Shown one piece after another: positions 27,941 through 36,603 of a stretch of 64,000 nt of DNA. Made by a program: the position numbers and the translations under genes. How positions within the stretch are numbered: position 1 is the stretch's first letter; each line of letters begins with the position of its first letter. The notes under the pieces are model-generated. The model searched no databases. It saw only the letters and a list, made by a program, of their open reading frames with translations, and was not told where the DNA came from. The DNA is from an uncultured Lactobacillus sp. Its GTDB lineage: Bacteria; Bacillota; Bacilli; Lactobacillales; Lactobacillaceae. The stretch covers positions 83,482 through 147,481 of the forward strand of contig CAJUTO010000001.1 of the NCBI GenBank assembly GCA_910589675.1, read 5' to 3'.

Positions 27941-28455
27941 TCTAATTTCTCCTTAAAAACTACAGGTTTTCTTAAATTCAAAAAGAAAAAGATAAATTTC
28001 TCAAAGAAGCGGTTGATTCTTGTATTCCACTTATCAGTTTCAACTAATGGTTTTACTAAAACTGTAGCTACACCAGCTAGATTTCCAGCCTGTATGTCAG
28101 TAATCAACTGGTCTCCTACCATTAAAACTTGATCCTTTTTTAGATTCAAATCTTTTAATTCCTTATTAATACCGATGGGTAATGGCTTGCGTGCTTTTGC
28201 AATAAAAGAAATATGGTATGGATTCAACACTTTTCCGATTCGTTCTGCATTATTATTTGAAATAACAACTAAGCGAATCCCATCCTTGGCTAAGCGTTCA
28301 TTAAGCTGTTTCATTTCAACAGCTGTATCTGCTTTATTCCAAGCAAGTAACGTATTATCCAAATCGCTAAAAACAGCCTTAATTCCCATCTTCTTTAACT
28401 GCTTTGGATCTAAATGATAGATAGTATCTATTGTATAACGAGGTCTAAATAACAT
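27937..28455 (-). CDS. yqeG: YqeG family HAD-IIIA phosphatase
   Basis: A 172-aa HAD phosphatase of subclass IIIA. SDLDNTLL near residue 31 is the DxD nucleophile motif, VISNNN is motif II and MVGDQLITDI is motif IV. The Bacillus orthologue is linked to ribosome assembly through the neighbouring yqeH; the substrate is unknown. It is the first gene of the operon and is divergent from the adenosine deaminase gene. Confidence 0.94.
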   Translation of the reverse strand: MLFRPRYTIDTIYHLDPKQLKKMGIKAVFSDLDNTLLAWNKADTAVEMKQLNERLAKDGIRLVVISNNNAERIGKVLNPYHISFIAKARKPLPIGINKELKDLNLKKDQVLMVGDQLITDIQAGNLAGVATVLVKPLVETDKWNTRINRFFEKFIFFFLNLRKPVVFKEKLE

Positions 28456-28565
28456 TAAAAAATCTCCACTTTTTTCTCATATCTATAGTATCAGAAATCT
28501 TTAATCTTTAGAAACATTTGATGATTGAAAAATTAAATTTTACTTTTCTTTAGAATAAAAGATGG

Positions 28566-28571
28566 TAAAAT
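28566..28571 (+). promoter_or_regulatory. -10 element of the adenosine deaminase gene
   Basis: The sequence TGGTAAAAT is an extended -10 (TGn plus TAAAAT at 28566-28571). A weak -35 (TTTTCT) lies about 16 nt upstream. The predicted start leaves a 5' leader of about 40 nt with AAGGAG before the ATG. Confidence 0.55.
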
Positions 28572-28616
28572 GATAACAATTTATATTTCCACCGTATTAC
28601 ATAAAGGAGTTAAATT

Positions 28617-29618
28617 ATGAAAAATTTTATCGATCTCCATCTACATTTAGATGGTTCTTTGCCATACCCTACGGTTAAAAAATTAATGAAAATTCACAAC
28701 TTTTCAAGTTTAACTGAAGCACAACTCAAAGAAAAGCTATCTGTCTCTAAAAATTGCATTGATTTACAAGAGTATCTAACTAAGTTCGATTTTCCTCTAC
28801 TATTTTTGCAAACTAAGAAAGATCTAGAAACAGCGATTTTTGATCTTTTAAAAAATTTGCGTTCTCAAGGACTAGTCTACACAGAAATTCGATTTGCTCC
28901 TCAGTTTCACACTCAAAAAAAGCTCACTCAAGAAGGAGCAATTAGATCCTGCATTTCAGGACTAAAAAAATTTTATCAGTGGCAAGATGCGCAACAAGAC
29001 AATTCCTACCCTCTACATGCAAATTTAATTCTTTGTCTCATGCGTTTACCACATCGGGACCAAGAAAATAATTTAACTGTCAAGTTGGCCGCTAAATATA
29101 GTTCCCAACATGTTGTTGGACTTGACTTAGCTGGTCCAGAAGGTCCGATTCCTAATAAAGCTTTTAGTTCATTCTTTGAAGACGCAAAAGAAATGCATGT
29201 TCCATTTACAATTCACGCAGGAGAAGCAGCTGGCCCTGAATCAATGCAAGAAGCATTAGATTTAGGCACTAAAAGAATTGGGCATGGAATTCGCTGTTTA
29301 GAAAGTGAGCAAATGGTTCAATATTTAGTTGACCATAATATCACTCTTGAGTGTTGTGCCACTTCTAATCTCAACACCAAAATTTTTAAGAAAATTGATT
29401 CCTATCCTTTAAAAACTCTTCTTTCAAAAAAGATAAAAGCAACACTAAATTGCGACAATATGACTGTTTCAAATACTAACTTACCTAAGGAATTTAAATT
29501 ACTTGAATCAAAAACCGGTCTTACTAAATTAGACGAACATCAATTATTATTAAATTCTATTAACGCTGCTTTTGCTTCTGATCAAGAAAAGAATCGCTTA
29601 TTGACCATATTTAGCTAA
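28617..29618 (+). CDS. add: Adenosine deaminase
   Basis: Deaminates adenosine or deoxyadenosine to inosine in purine salvage. Zinc ligands His8 and His10 lie in HLHLDGS, a third His in TIHAGEA (about 200), the catalytic His/Glu region is GHGIR, and the zinc Asp is in NCDNMTVSNT. Length 333 is standard. It is monocistronic with its own extended -10 promoter and a strong shared terminator. Confidence 0.95.
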   Translation: MKNFIDLHLHLDGSLPYPTVKKLMKIHNFSSLTEAQLKEKLSVSKNCIDLQEYLTKFDFPLLFLQTKKDLETAIFDLLKNLRSQGLVYTEIRFAPQFHTQKKLTQEGAIRSCISGLKKFYQWQDAQQDNSYPLHANLILCLMRLPHRDQENNLTVKLAAKYSSQHVVGLDLAGPEGPIPNKAFSSFFEDAKEMHVPFTIHAGEAAGPESMQEALDLGTKRIGHGIRCLESEQMVQYLVDHNITLECCATSNLNTKIFKKIDSYPLKTLLSKKIKATLNCDNMTVSNTNLPKEFKLLESKTGLTKLDEHQLLLNSINAAFASDQEKNRLLTIFS

Positions 29619-29626
29619 AATTGAGA

Positions 29627-29658
29627 AAAAAATGCTCCGCCTAAGCGGAGCATTTTTT
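29627..29658. terminator. Bidirectional terminator
   Basis: A 14-bp perfect stem ATGCTCCGC / GCGGAGCAT extended by A-U pairs, with a 4-nt loop. It ends add (+) and infC-rpmI-rplT (-). Confidence 0.94.
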
Positions 29659-29665
29659 AATATTC

Positions 29666-30022
29666 TTAGTTCAAAGCTTTCTTAGCAGCATCTGCTAAAT
29701 CAGCAAAAGTCTTTTCATCGTTGTAAGCAATGTCAGCTAACATCTTACGGTTCATGTCAATACCAGCTACTTTCAAGCCGTGCATTAACTTAGAGTATGA
29801 AAGACCATTTTGTCTTGCAGCAGCGTTGATACGAGCAATCCATAATTTTCTGAATTCGCTCTTACGCTTCTTACGGTCACGGAAAGCATATTTACGAGAA
29901 ACAAATACTTGAGTACTTGCTGCTTTAAATTGTAAGTGTTTTGAGCCACGGTAACCCTTGGCTAACTTCATGATCTTCTTACGACGAGCGCGTGTTACGG
30001 TTCCACCTTTAGTTCTTGGCAT
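29666..30022 (-). CDS. rplT: 50S ribosomal protein L20
   Basis: A 118-aa, highly basic primary rRNA-binding protein needed for 50S assembly. [14 protein letters not shown] and [15 protein letters not shown] are family signatures. L20 also represses its own operon by binding the infC leader in Bacillus; a matching leader lies at the head of this operon. It is the last gene of infC-rpmI-rplT, 32 bp after rpmI. Confidence 0.98.
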   Translation of the reverse strand: MPRTKGGTVTRARRKKIMKLAKGYRGSKHLQFKAASTQVFVSRKYAFRDRKKRKSEFRKLWIARINAAARQNGLSYSKLMHGLKVAGIDMNRKMLADIAYNDEKTFADLADAAKKALN

Positions 30023-30054
30023 CTAAAATTCCTCCTCAAAAAGTCTTCTAATAA

Positions 30055-30255
30055 TTAACGCATTTGGGAAAGCATCTGTTTGATGCGCTTTAAGTCACTT
30101 GCTGAAACCATAGCAGCTTTTCTCAAATGACGACGTTGTTTCTTAGTCTTACCGTGGAAACGGTGTCCAGTGTAAGCATGGTGACGCTTTAAACCACCAT
30201 TAGCAGTTCTCTTGAAACGCTTTGCTGAAGCGCGGTGTGTTTTTTGCTTTGGCAT
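30055..30255 (-). CDS. rpmI: 50S ribosomal protein L35
   Basis: A 66-aa basic protein opening [17 protein letters not shown], the standard L35 start, with [12 protein letters not shown] in the centre. It lies between infC and rplT. Ribosome binding site GGAGG is 6 nt upstream of the ATG. Confidence 0.98.
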   Translation of the reverse strand: MPKQKTHRASAKRFKRTANGGLKRHHAYTGHRFHGKTKKQRRHLRKAAMVSASDLKRIKQMLSQMR

Positions 30256-30273
30256 ATCTATTCCTCCAATTAA

Positions 30274-30804
30274 CTACTTTTTCTTTTTATCTTTCTCACT
30301 TAATGGAGCAAGCATTAAGAACATTGAACGGCCTTCCATCTTTGGCTTAGTAACTACATTAGATAAGTCACTAGCTTCGTCAGCCATCTTTTCTAAGACC
30401 TGTTTACCTAACTCCTTGTGAGTAATTGCCCGGCCTCTAAAGCGAATAGAAACTCTAACTTTAGCGCCCTTGGTCAAGAATTTACGAACATGCTTTAACT
30501 TGGTGTCAAAGTCATTTCCTTCGATTGTTGGACTTAAACGAATTTCTTTGACAGCCATAACCTTTTGATTCTTACGGTTTTCTTTGGCTTTCTTTTGTTG
30601 TTCAAAACGGAATTTACCGTAGTCCATAATTCTAGCAACAGGTGGCTTAGCATTAGGAGAAAGCAAAACCAAATCAAGGTCAGCGTCAGCTGCTTTACGT
30701 AAAGCTTCATTCTTGGATACAACACCAACTTGTTGGCCATCAACGCCAATTAAACGAACTTCACGAGCACGAATATCTTCGTTTAAGATCATATTTCTTG
30801 GTAT
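30274..30804 (-). CDS. infC: Translation initiation factor IF-3 (probable ATA start)
   Basis: IF-3 binds the 30S subunit and checks start codon and initiator tRNA. The N- and C-domains are present (RVRSI-type N region, here REVRLIGVDGQQVG; linker about 75-90; C-domain KVRVSIRFRGRAI). The only in-frame ATG (30792) lies 19 nt after GGAGGTG, too far for a start. Four codons upstream, in frame, an ATA (30804-30802) lies 7 nt after GGAGGTG. infC uses rare start codons (ATT, ATC, ATA) in many bacteria so that IF-3 represses its own synthesis. I therefore extend the CDS to 30804 (176 aa). If the ATA is not used, the protein is 172 aa. Confidence 0.93.
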   Translation of the reverse strand: MPRNMILNEDIRAREVRLIGVDGQQVGVVSKNEALRKAADADLDLVLLSPNAKPPVARIMDYGKFRFEQQKKAKENRKNQKVMAVKEIRLSPTIEGNDFDTKLKHVRKFLTKGAKVRVSIRFRGRAITHKELGKQVLEKMADEASDLSNVVTKPKMEGRSMFLMLAPLSEKDKKKK

Positions 30805-30818
30805 GAGTATTCACCTCC

Positions 30819-30948
30819 ACGTTAATTTCGAGGACAAGAAAAAAGCGGGCAAAGTTAACGCCCGCTTTTAATCAACAGATATTATCGATCAGCCCAGAGG
30901 TAATATTAACTTAGGCGAGAAGCGGGAGCTTCTTCTTGTTCTCAACTT
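30819..30948 (-). promoter_or_regulatory. L20-type leader (autoregulatory attenuator) of infC-rpmI-rplT
   Basis: The 5' leader of about 130 nt contains a terminator-like hairpin read on the minus strand: AAAAGCGGGCG...TGCCCGCTTTTTT (about 30841-30869). Upstream lies a conserved structured region with CTCCCGCTTCTCGCC. This matches the layout of the L20 leader in low-GC Gram-positives, where excess L20 stabilises termination. I infer the class from position and the terminator; the L20-binding motif itself was not modelled. Confidence 0.8.
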
Positions 30949-30952
30949 CTAA

Positions 30953-30980
30953 ATTATACCATCTAATTAATTTACGTCAA
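30953..30980 (-). promoter_or_regulatory. Promoter of infC-rpmI-rplT
   Basis: Near-consensus: -35 TTGACG (30980-30975), 16-nt spacer, -10 TATAAT (30958-30953). One of the strongest promoters seen in this window, as expected for a ribosomal operon. Confidence 0.85.
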
Positions 30981-31006
30981 GAACTAATTAAATGCAACTA
31001 TTCTTT

Positions 31007-32241
31007 TTAGTGCCGATTAAACTCTGGTGATAAATTCATCAATCGATCAGCATTTTCTTCTAACACCTCTCGCCTTTTACCATACATCATCCAAACTGTA
31101 ACAGCTAATGGAACTAAGACCATTAGAACTTCAGAGATATAATCTGTAGCCCAACTATTGAATTGCCAGCCTGCAGAATTCCAACCACTTTGCAGGTTTG
31201 CAAGGTAATCCATCAAGAAGTGAAAAATCATTGGGAGCCAAAGTTTCCCACTATAAAGGTAAAGCACGGCCCATAAAAAACCACTTCCCATTACTCCAAT
31301 TACTTGAGCAATTGTAGCTTCAAAGGTTTCACCATTCCAACCAACGTTTCCTAGATGAGATAATCCAAAAAGAAGCGCAGACCCATAGATAGCTATTGGT
31401 ACACGCAAATTTCGATATTGATTAAAGCCAGCAAGCAGAATTATAATAGCCAAATATCTTTCAGTTTCTTCAAAAATGCCTGGTTCTAAAGCAGCTGTAA
31501 AGCTTGCAATAGTAAAATATTTTTTCTGCAAATCAATTGAATACCTAAAAAATGCAGTCCATATTTGCTTATCGTAATTAATAAAGGCATTGTAAAACAC
31601 ATCAATAAATGCAAACAATACTAGTAATAATAAGACTGAATATTGAAAATTTCTGCTTTTTACAAACTTCAAATTAGGATTAAAGTGAAATCCCCATGCT
31701 TTTCCTAAAAAGCAAGCTAAAATTAATAAAGCAAACGCTGCAACTACGCCTTGGCTAGTAATTGAATGAAGCCACGGTAAATTTTTGCCAATCTTTAACA
31801 AAGAATCAGGTCCATACTGTGTTCCTAGGAGACCAACTCCTATTAAACGTAAAAACCAATTCTTTAAGCTACCCGCAAATAAAATTGCGAGAGGTAATAG
31901 CAAAACTAAATAGCTCATCCAGAGTAAAAGAACCCATAGAATTTCTAGCTGAGGGACATTTTTTAAGAAATAATTACCTATTTCTACCCACACGCTTGGG
32001 AATAAAGTACTTAGACCAAATAAATTTAGCCATCTTACAATTTCAAAAATTATTCCATTCTGTCTATTTACCCTTTGATTATAGAAATTAAGTCCAAGAA
32101 CAATTAAGCTCCTTGAATTAAATTTCCTACACTATTTTTATTTTGGAAAATAACCTCTAAAAGCATCCAGATAAGTGCAATTAATAATTGCACATCAAAA
32201 ATTTGTTGCCATCTTTTATGTGACAAAGTAAAATCCTTCAT
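31007..32241 (-). pseudogene. CPBP family intramembrane metalloprotease, disrupted by a -1 frameshift
   Basis: The main open frame (31007-31993, GTG start) encodes about 328 residues with many transmembrane helices, the EExxR motif (EETERYLA, about 157-164) and FLMDYLAN near residue 260, the CPBP/Abi core. It lacks an N-terminal part and has no ribosome binding site. The frame is open upstream for 38 more codons, beginning LIVLGLNFYN. A separate 45-aa ORF starting MKDFTLSHKRW (32241, GGAGG 7 nt upstream) ends in ...LIQGA-stop exactly at that point. Adding one base at about 32107 joins them into one continuous protein of about 411 residues. I conclude a one-base deletion (or a sequencing error). 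Function of the intact family: membrane protease, often linked to bacteriocin self-immunity. Confidence 0.82.
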
Positions 32242-32321
32242 TCTATTCCTCCAGTTAGTTATCTAGTTTTTTTATTATAATGATCTCTCAATTTTTTTAA
32301 AGATATTTCATGCATAATAAA

Positions 32322-32346
32322 AAGAACTCATCTGCTGTGAGTTCTT
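32322..32346 (-). terminator. Terminator of the LytTR/DUF3021 operon
   Basis: A 9-bp stem AAGAACTCA / TGAGTTCTT with a 7-nt loop, followed on the minus strand by TTTTTATTAT. It lies about 100 nt past the DUF3021 stop. The stretch between (32347-32448) holds no gene. Confidence 0.75.
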
Positions 32347-32448
32347 AAAAACTAATCAAATTTTACTTTAGTCTAAAATTACAACTTAAAATTTCGTTCT
32401 CTATTTAGATATATCAGCACCGTCTTCATTTATTTCTTAACTCTGCTT

Positions 32449-32880
32449 TTACTCTTTATTTTTCTTCAATTGAATATTGATTTGTCTCACTTCATTCCAC
32501 AAGTGAAAAAAGTAAACTCCATATGCAAGAGCATACATCAGAATAAAGTTTCCGATAATAATGGCTAACTGCTTTTCCATAACTGTTAAGCCATCTACAA
32601 AGAAATTAAATACTAACCAAGCAGTTAAGCAAACAAAAAAATTAATGATAATCTGCTTTCTTAATGACCAACTATCATTGTTAAAAATCCAACCCGCTAA
32701 ATAAAAAAAGATTCCAATTAAAAAAGATTCTAATATCCAAAATAAAAAATCTGAGATTTTAAGTGTACTATTAGCTAAATTGTTCCAGGAAGACTGCAGA
32801 AGAATCTGAACAACTATCCAAGTCATCCCTATTCCAATTCCAATTAAACCACTTACTAATAATTGAACAACCTTTTTCAT
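32449..32880 (-). CDS. DUF3021 family membrane protein (LytTR regulator partner)
   Basis: A 143-aa protein with four predicted transmembrane helices (about 7-28, 42-63, 74-97, 106-128) and short loops, typical of DUF3021. Such genes are commonly paired with LytTR DNA-binding genes in Firmicutes; in several streptococcal pairs the membrane protein inhibits the regulator. Here it overlaps the LytTR gene by 4 bp (ATGA), so the two are translationally coupled. The signal it responds to is unknown. Confidence 0.87.
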   Translation of the reverse strand: MKKVVQLLVSGLIGIGIGMTWIVVQILLQSSWNNLANSTLKISDFLFWILESFLIGIFFYLAGWIFNNDSWSLRKQIIINFFVCLTAWLVFNFFVDGLTVMEKQLAIIIGNFILMYALAYGVYFFHLWNEVRQINIQLKKNKE

Positions 32881-33311
32881 AATCCTAACCTCTCTTTCAA
32901 AACTTTAATCTTTCTTCTTGCAACTTGAATGCGTAAGCCATTTTCTAAAATTGCATCAATATTTCCGCTACTAACAATTTCTAAATGATTTATAGAATGA
33001 TAGTTGACAATCGAACTTCTGGAAGTAGTAACAAAATCATTAGGTAGAAGTTTTTCCACTTGATACAATCTTCCTCTAAAAATGTAAACATCTCTTTCTG
33101 TACAAATCATTGTTTTTTCATTCTCAACTTGAATAGCAAAAATCTGTGAAAACTCGATCATATAAGCATCTCTATTTTTGTAGCCCCAAAGAAAATCTTG
33201 CTTTGATGTTAATTCATTCGTGATTCGTCTTATTTTGCTAGTCATCTTTTTCAACCAAAATTCAGCTTTTTCTTCTGGTAGATTAGGATCAATCTTAAAC
33301 TCAACTTTCAT
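32877..33311 (-). CDS. LytTR family transcriptional regulator
   Basis: A 144-aa protein made of a short N-terminal region (about 1-45) and a LytTR DNA-binding domain (about 48-142) with the usual NDFVTTSRSSIVN and LERRKIKVLKERL-like segments. It has no receiver domain, so it is not a classical response regulator. It belongs to the group where control comes from the membrane partner downstream. The ATG (33311) has GGAGGG 7 nt upstream. It is probably an activator of its own operon, judged from the sites below. Confidence 0.92.
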   Translation of the reverse strand: MKVEFKIDPNLPEEKAEFWLKKMTSKIRRITNELTSKQDFLWGYKNRDAYMIEFSQIFAIQVENEKTMICTERDVYIFRGRLYQVEKLLPNDFVTTSRSSIVNYHSINHLEIVSSGNIDAILENGLRIQVARRKIKVLKERLGL

Positions 33312-33337
33312 TAATTTCCCTCCTTACTTGGTTATTA

Positions 33338-33405
33338 AGTATAGTTATTTACCGCTTGAAAACCAGAGATTTTCGGTAAATGGTCTTAATCTAACGGTGA
33401 ATGGT
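33338..33405 (-). promoter_or_regulatory. LytTR operon promoter with 21-bp-period direct repeats
   Basis: Two direct repeats ACCATT(C/T)ACCG read on the minus strand (33405-33395 and 33384-33374) lie exactly 21 bp apart, two helical turns. The matching core ACCGTTAGA-N12-ACCGAAAAT fits the LytTR layout (9-bp sites with 12-bp spacers). They are followed after 8 bp by a weak -35 (TGGTTT), a 17-bp spacer and a good -10, TATACT (33343-33338). A third, inverted copy (ATTTACCG, 33347-33354) lies in the spacer. The layout suits an activator-dependent promoter. Confidence 0.75.
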
Positions 33406-33420
33406 CATTTTTCTATACAA

Positions 33421-33454
33421 AAAATCCGCTAGGATCTTCTTCCTAGCGGATTTT
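33421..33454 (-). terminator. Terminator of thrS
   Basis: A 14-bp stem AAAATCCGCTAGGA / TCCTAGCGGATTTT with a 6-nt loop. It ends thrS and separates it from the LytTR promoter. Confidence 0.88.
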
Positions 33455-33476
33455 TATTATCTATCAATTATCAAAA

Positions 33477-35408
33477 TTATTTTTCTCTTGAGTATGACTT
33501 AACATCAGCATCAATTTCAGCAATAAAGTCATCTAAACTCTTAGAAATTTGTTCTTCAGTACCGTAGCGACGAACATTAACACCGTTTGCGTTCATTTCT
33601 TCATCACCAAGAACTAAAGTGTAAGGAACCTTTTGAGTTTGTGATTCACGAATCTTGTAGCCAAGTTTTTCATTTCTGTGGTCTACTTCTGCTCTAAATC
33701 CGCGCTTAGCTAATTCGGCACGAACTTTATCAGCATATTCACCGTGAGCTTCTTCATTAACTGGAATAATTTCAGCTTGAACTGGAGCAAGCCAAGTTGG
33801 GAAGGCACCCTTGTAAATTTCAGTTAAGTAAGCGATGAATCTTTCCATAGTACCAACAATACCACGGTGAATCATAACTGGACGGTGTTCTTCACCATCT
33901 TGCCCAACATAAGTTAAGCCAAATCTTTCTGGAAGCATGAAGTCAAGTTGAATAGTTGACATAGTTTCATCATTACCCAAAGCAGTCTTAGTTTGAATAT
34001 CAAGCTTAGGACCGTAGAATGCAGCTTCACCTTCAGCTTCAACGTAGTCAAGGCCAAGGTCATCCATAGCTGCTTTAAGCATTGATTGAGATGTTTCCCA
34101 CATTTCATCGTTTGCGTAGTACTTATCAGTGTTCTTTGGATCACGGTAAGAAAGTCTGAAGTAGTAATCAGTAATGTCAAAGTCCTCATAAACATCCATG
34201 ATCAACTTCAAAACTTTAGCAAATTCTTCTCTAATTTGATCAAGTGCTACAAAAGTGTGTCCGTCGTTCAAAGTCATTTCACGTACACGTTGCAAACCTG
34301 ACAAAGCACCTGATTTTTCATATCTGTGCATCATACCTAATTCAGCAATACGAATTGGTAATTCACGGTATGAACGAATGTGGTGCTTATAGATTTGAAT
34401 ATGTGATGGGCAGTTCATTGGACGAAGTTCAAGCATTTCGCCATCACCCATGTCCATTGGTGGGAACATGTCATCACGATAGTGTGCCCAGTGACCAGAA
34501 GTCTTATAAGCATCTACGTTCATTAAGACTGGAGTATAAACGTGTTCATAACCATCAGCTACTTCTTTATCAACGATGTATCTTTCAACAACACGACGAA
34601 TAGTAGCACCCTTTGGCATCCAGTAAGGGAGACCTGCACCAACTTTAGGATCAACAAAGAATAAGTCTAAGTCTCTACCAATAGTTCTGTGGTCTCTTTC
34701 TTTAATTTCAGCACGATGCTTCAAGTCTTCATCTAAAGCAGCCTTCTTAAAGAATGCAGTACCAAAAATTCTTTGAAGCATTGGGTTAGAAGATTTACCT
34801 AACCAGTATGCACCGGCAACTGATAAAAGTTTAAAGTTCTTAATTTTACCAGTGTTTGGTAATAAAGCATCAAAGCCAAAGTCAACAAAGTCACCTAACT
34901 TGTAAACTGCAACTTCGTCTTCTTCATCTTTCAAAAGATCCAATTTGAATTGGTCATCCTTAAAGATTTCTTCCAATTCACTCTTCTTCATTGAAGTATA
35001 TTCAATCTTTTCACCATTCTTAATGGCTTTTTGCATTGCCTTTTCAAGATCTGGTAATTCAGTAACCTTAATTTGATCTTCTTTATCAGTGTCTACGAAG
35101 AAACCACCTTCGTCAGCTTCGTGCATTCCCAAACGTAATTCTGGGTATTTGCGCTTTGCAACAGCTTCAAGCAAAAATGCTGCAGTAGCACGTAAAATGT
35201 CTAAGCCTTCTTCATCTTTATCGGTAATAATAGCTGCTTCTACGTCTTCATCAACGATGTAATCTAAAGGTTTCATTACCCCATTAATCTTTGCACCAAC
35301 AGCAGCTTTTCCTAGAGAAGTAGCAATTGAAGATGCTAATTCCTTAACAGAAACTGCCTTATCAAAATCTTTCTTAGAGCCGTCTGGCAAAGTTACAGAA
35401 AAACTCAT
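33477..35408 (-). CDS. thrS: Threonine--tRNA ligase
   Basis: Charges tRNA-Thr. Domains in order: TGS (about 1-65), editing domain (about 70-240) with the HxxxH region, class II catalytic core (about 245-540), where the Cys (MNCPSH) and two His form the zinc site for threonine, and an anticodon-binding domain (about 545-643). Length 643 is standard. It is controlled by a T-box upstream and is downstream of dnaI with the same orientation, as in other Firmicutes. Confidence 0.98.
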   Translation of the reverse strand: MSFSVTLPDGSKKDFDKAVSVKELASSIATSLGKAAVGAKINGVMKPLDYIVDEDVEAAIITDKDEEGLDILRATAAFLLEAVAKRKYPELRLGMHEADEGGFFVDTDKEDQIKVTELPDLEKAMQKAIKNGEKIEYTSMKKSELEEIFKDDQFKLDLLKDEEDEVAVYKLGDFVDFGFDALLPNTGKIKNFKLLSVAGAYWLGKSSNPMLQRIFGTAFFKKAALDEDLKHRAEIKERDHRTIGRDLDLFFVDPKVGAGLPYWMPKGATIRRVVERYIVDKEVADGYEHVYTPVLMNVDAYKTSGHWAHYRDDMFPPMDMGDGEMLELRPMNCPSHIQIYKHHIRSYRELPIRIAELGMMHRYEKSGALSGLQRVREMTLNDGHTFVALDQIREEFAKVLKLIMDVYEDFDITDYYFRLSYRDPKNTDKYYANDEMWETSQSMLKAAMDDLGLDYVEAEGEAAFYGPKLDIQTKTALGNDETMSTIQLDFMLPERFGLTYVGQDGEEHRPVMIHRGIVGTMERFIAYLTEIYKGAFPTWLAPVQAEIIPVNEEAHGEYADKVRAELAKRGFRAEVDHRNEKLGYKIRESQTQKVPYTLVLGDEEMNANGVNVRRYGTEEQISKSLDDFIAEIDADVKSYSREK

Positions 35409-35423
35409 AAATTTTTACCTCCA

Positions 35424-35675
35424 AATAAAAAATCCCAGCACTAAAAACAGTGCTGGGACGTTAAAATACGTGGTTCCACCCGAAATTCGAATTAATTACA
35501 AAATTAATTCCTCTAAAGGTCGTTAATGGTACCTAGCCAAATATAAAAAATTTCAGGAATGAAATTGGGGTTTTCTTCTAATCAGGAGCTTCCAGAACTA
35601 GGCTCCTGTCTCTGAATTGAAGAAAATCATGTCTTTCATTGACTTTTATTATACTAGCTCATCAAATAGATGCAA
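35424..35675 (-). promoter_or_regulatory. T-box riboswitch (Thr) and promoter of thrS
   Basis: On the minus strand: -35 TTGCAT (35675-35670), 16-nt spacer, -10 TATAAT (35653-35648). The leader contains the T-box core GGGTGGAACCAC (35481-35470) and ends in a terminator (stem CCCAGCACT / AGTGCTGGG, 35434-35457, then a U-rich run). A candidate Thr specifier ACC lies in the stem I region. Uncharged tRNA-Thr would favour the antiterminator. The promoter starts within about 40 bp of the dnaI stop, so dnaI transcripts also run into this control region. Confidence 0.95.
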
Positions 35676-35689
35676 GCAAAATTTTAAAA

Positions 35690-36589
35690 TTAATTTCGAC
35701 GATTTTTACCACCAACAAAAACTTCTTTACTCAAAAAACGAACTCGTTCCATCAAACGTCTTGCCTTAACTTCATCAACGCTATTTCTAGTTTCGGCAAA
35801 ATGTTCATTTAAACCATCCATTGTTATGTTCGAGCTAAAAAATGTTGGTAAAACATTATCCATCCGTTTTTGTAAAATTACACCTAATACATCGTCTCGT
35901 GACCATTCACTTAACGTCTCTGCTCCAATATCATCAAAAATCAAAACCGGAGCTGAAGCAATGCGATCAATTTCATCATTTAACCTATTATCTTGGAAAT
36001 GGCTTCCTAAACTAGCAATAAAAGAAGGCACATGTAGAAAAACTACTCTACCTCCTTGTCGTGCTATTGCATTAGCTACACCAGCTAGAATATAGGTTTT
36101 TCCTACACCAAAATCGCCAGTTAGATACAGTCCCTTTATATGCTTATTTTTTTTAAATTCAGCTAAAAACATTGCTACTTCATTCAAGGCATACTCACGT
36201 TCAGGAGTTGCATCAACATTTGCTAATTCAACATGACGAAGCTTAGCCGGTAGATCAATCAATTCAATTCTATTTTCTGCGCGCTTTTTAGCTTCTGAAT
36301 TCAATTTTGCTTCAGTAGGGACATAGGTAATATCAATTACTTTTCCATTAAGAAAAAGTTTAGGTGTATATCCCTCCATCACTGGATTTGGTGACTCAAT
36401 TTGTTCAACATAATTGAAAATTGTAGGAAGGGATGCCTGGACAATTTCTTTATTCAATCTTTCTTTATTTTGTGCGAGAAAGGCTTGAACTTTTGGATGC
36501 TTTATTGCTGTTTTAGCAATTTTTTTGCTATCTTCACCTAATTTGCGCTTCTTTATAATTCGTGTAATTACTTCAGAAATATCTTCCAC
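35690..36589 (-). CDS. dnaI: Primosomal protein DnaI (helicase loader)
   Basis: Loads the replicative helicase at origins and restart sites. The 299-aa protein has an N-terminal zinc-binding-like/helical part (about 1-110) and an AAA+ domain with Walker A GDFGVGKT (about 158-165) and Walker B LIFDDIG (about 217-223). The start is GTG at 36589 with AGGAAG about 10 nt upstream; it follows the dnaB stop by 14 bp. It belongs to the polA-nrdR-dnaB-dnaI operon. Confidence 0.95.
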   Translation of the reverse strand: MEDISEVITRIIKKRKLGEDSKKIAKTAIKHPKVQAFLAQNKERLNKEIVQASLPTIFNYVEQIESPNPVMEGYTPKLFLNGKVIDITYVPTEAKLNSEAKKRAENRIELIDLPAKLRHVELANVDATPEREYALNEVAMFLAEFKKNKHIKGLYLTGDFGVGKTYILAGVANAIARQGGRVVFLHVPSFIASLGSHFQDNRLNDEIDRIASAPVLIFDDIGAETLSEWSRDDVLGVILQKRMDNVLPTFFSSNITMDGLNEHFAETRNSVDEVKARRLMERVRFLSKEVFVGGKNRRN

Positions 36590-36603
36590 CAGTACAACAC
36601 TTC

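Noticed and set aside
31762-32091. Plus-strand ORF of 109 aa near the CPBP gene
   Set aside because: It is antisense to the reconstructed CPBP gene and has no start signals.
32175-32193. Perfect inverted repeat GTGCAATTA-N-TAATTGCAC
   Set aside because: It lies within the coding part of the CPBP relic, and codon content explains it; there is no T-run or promoter beside it.
34086-34603. Several plus-strand and other-frame ORFs inside thrS
   Set aside because: Cys/His/Val-rich shadow translations of a well-supported gene.
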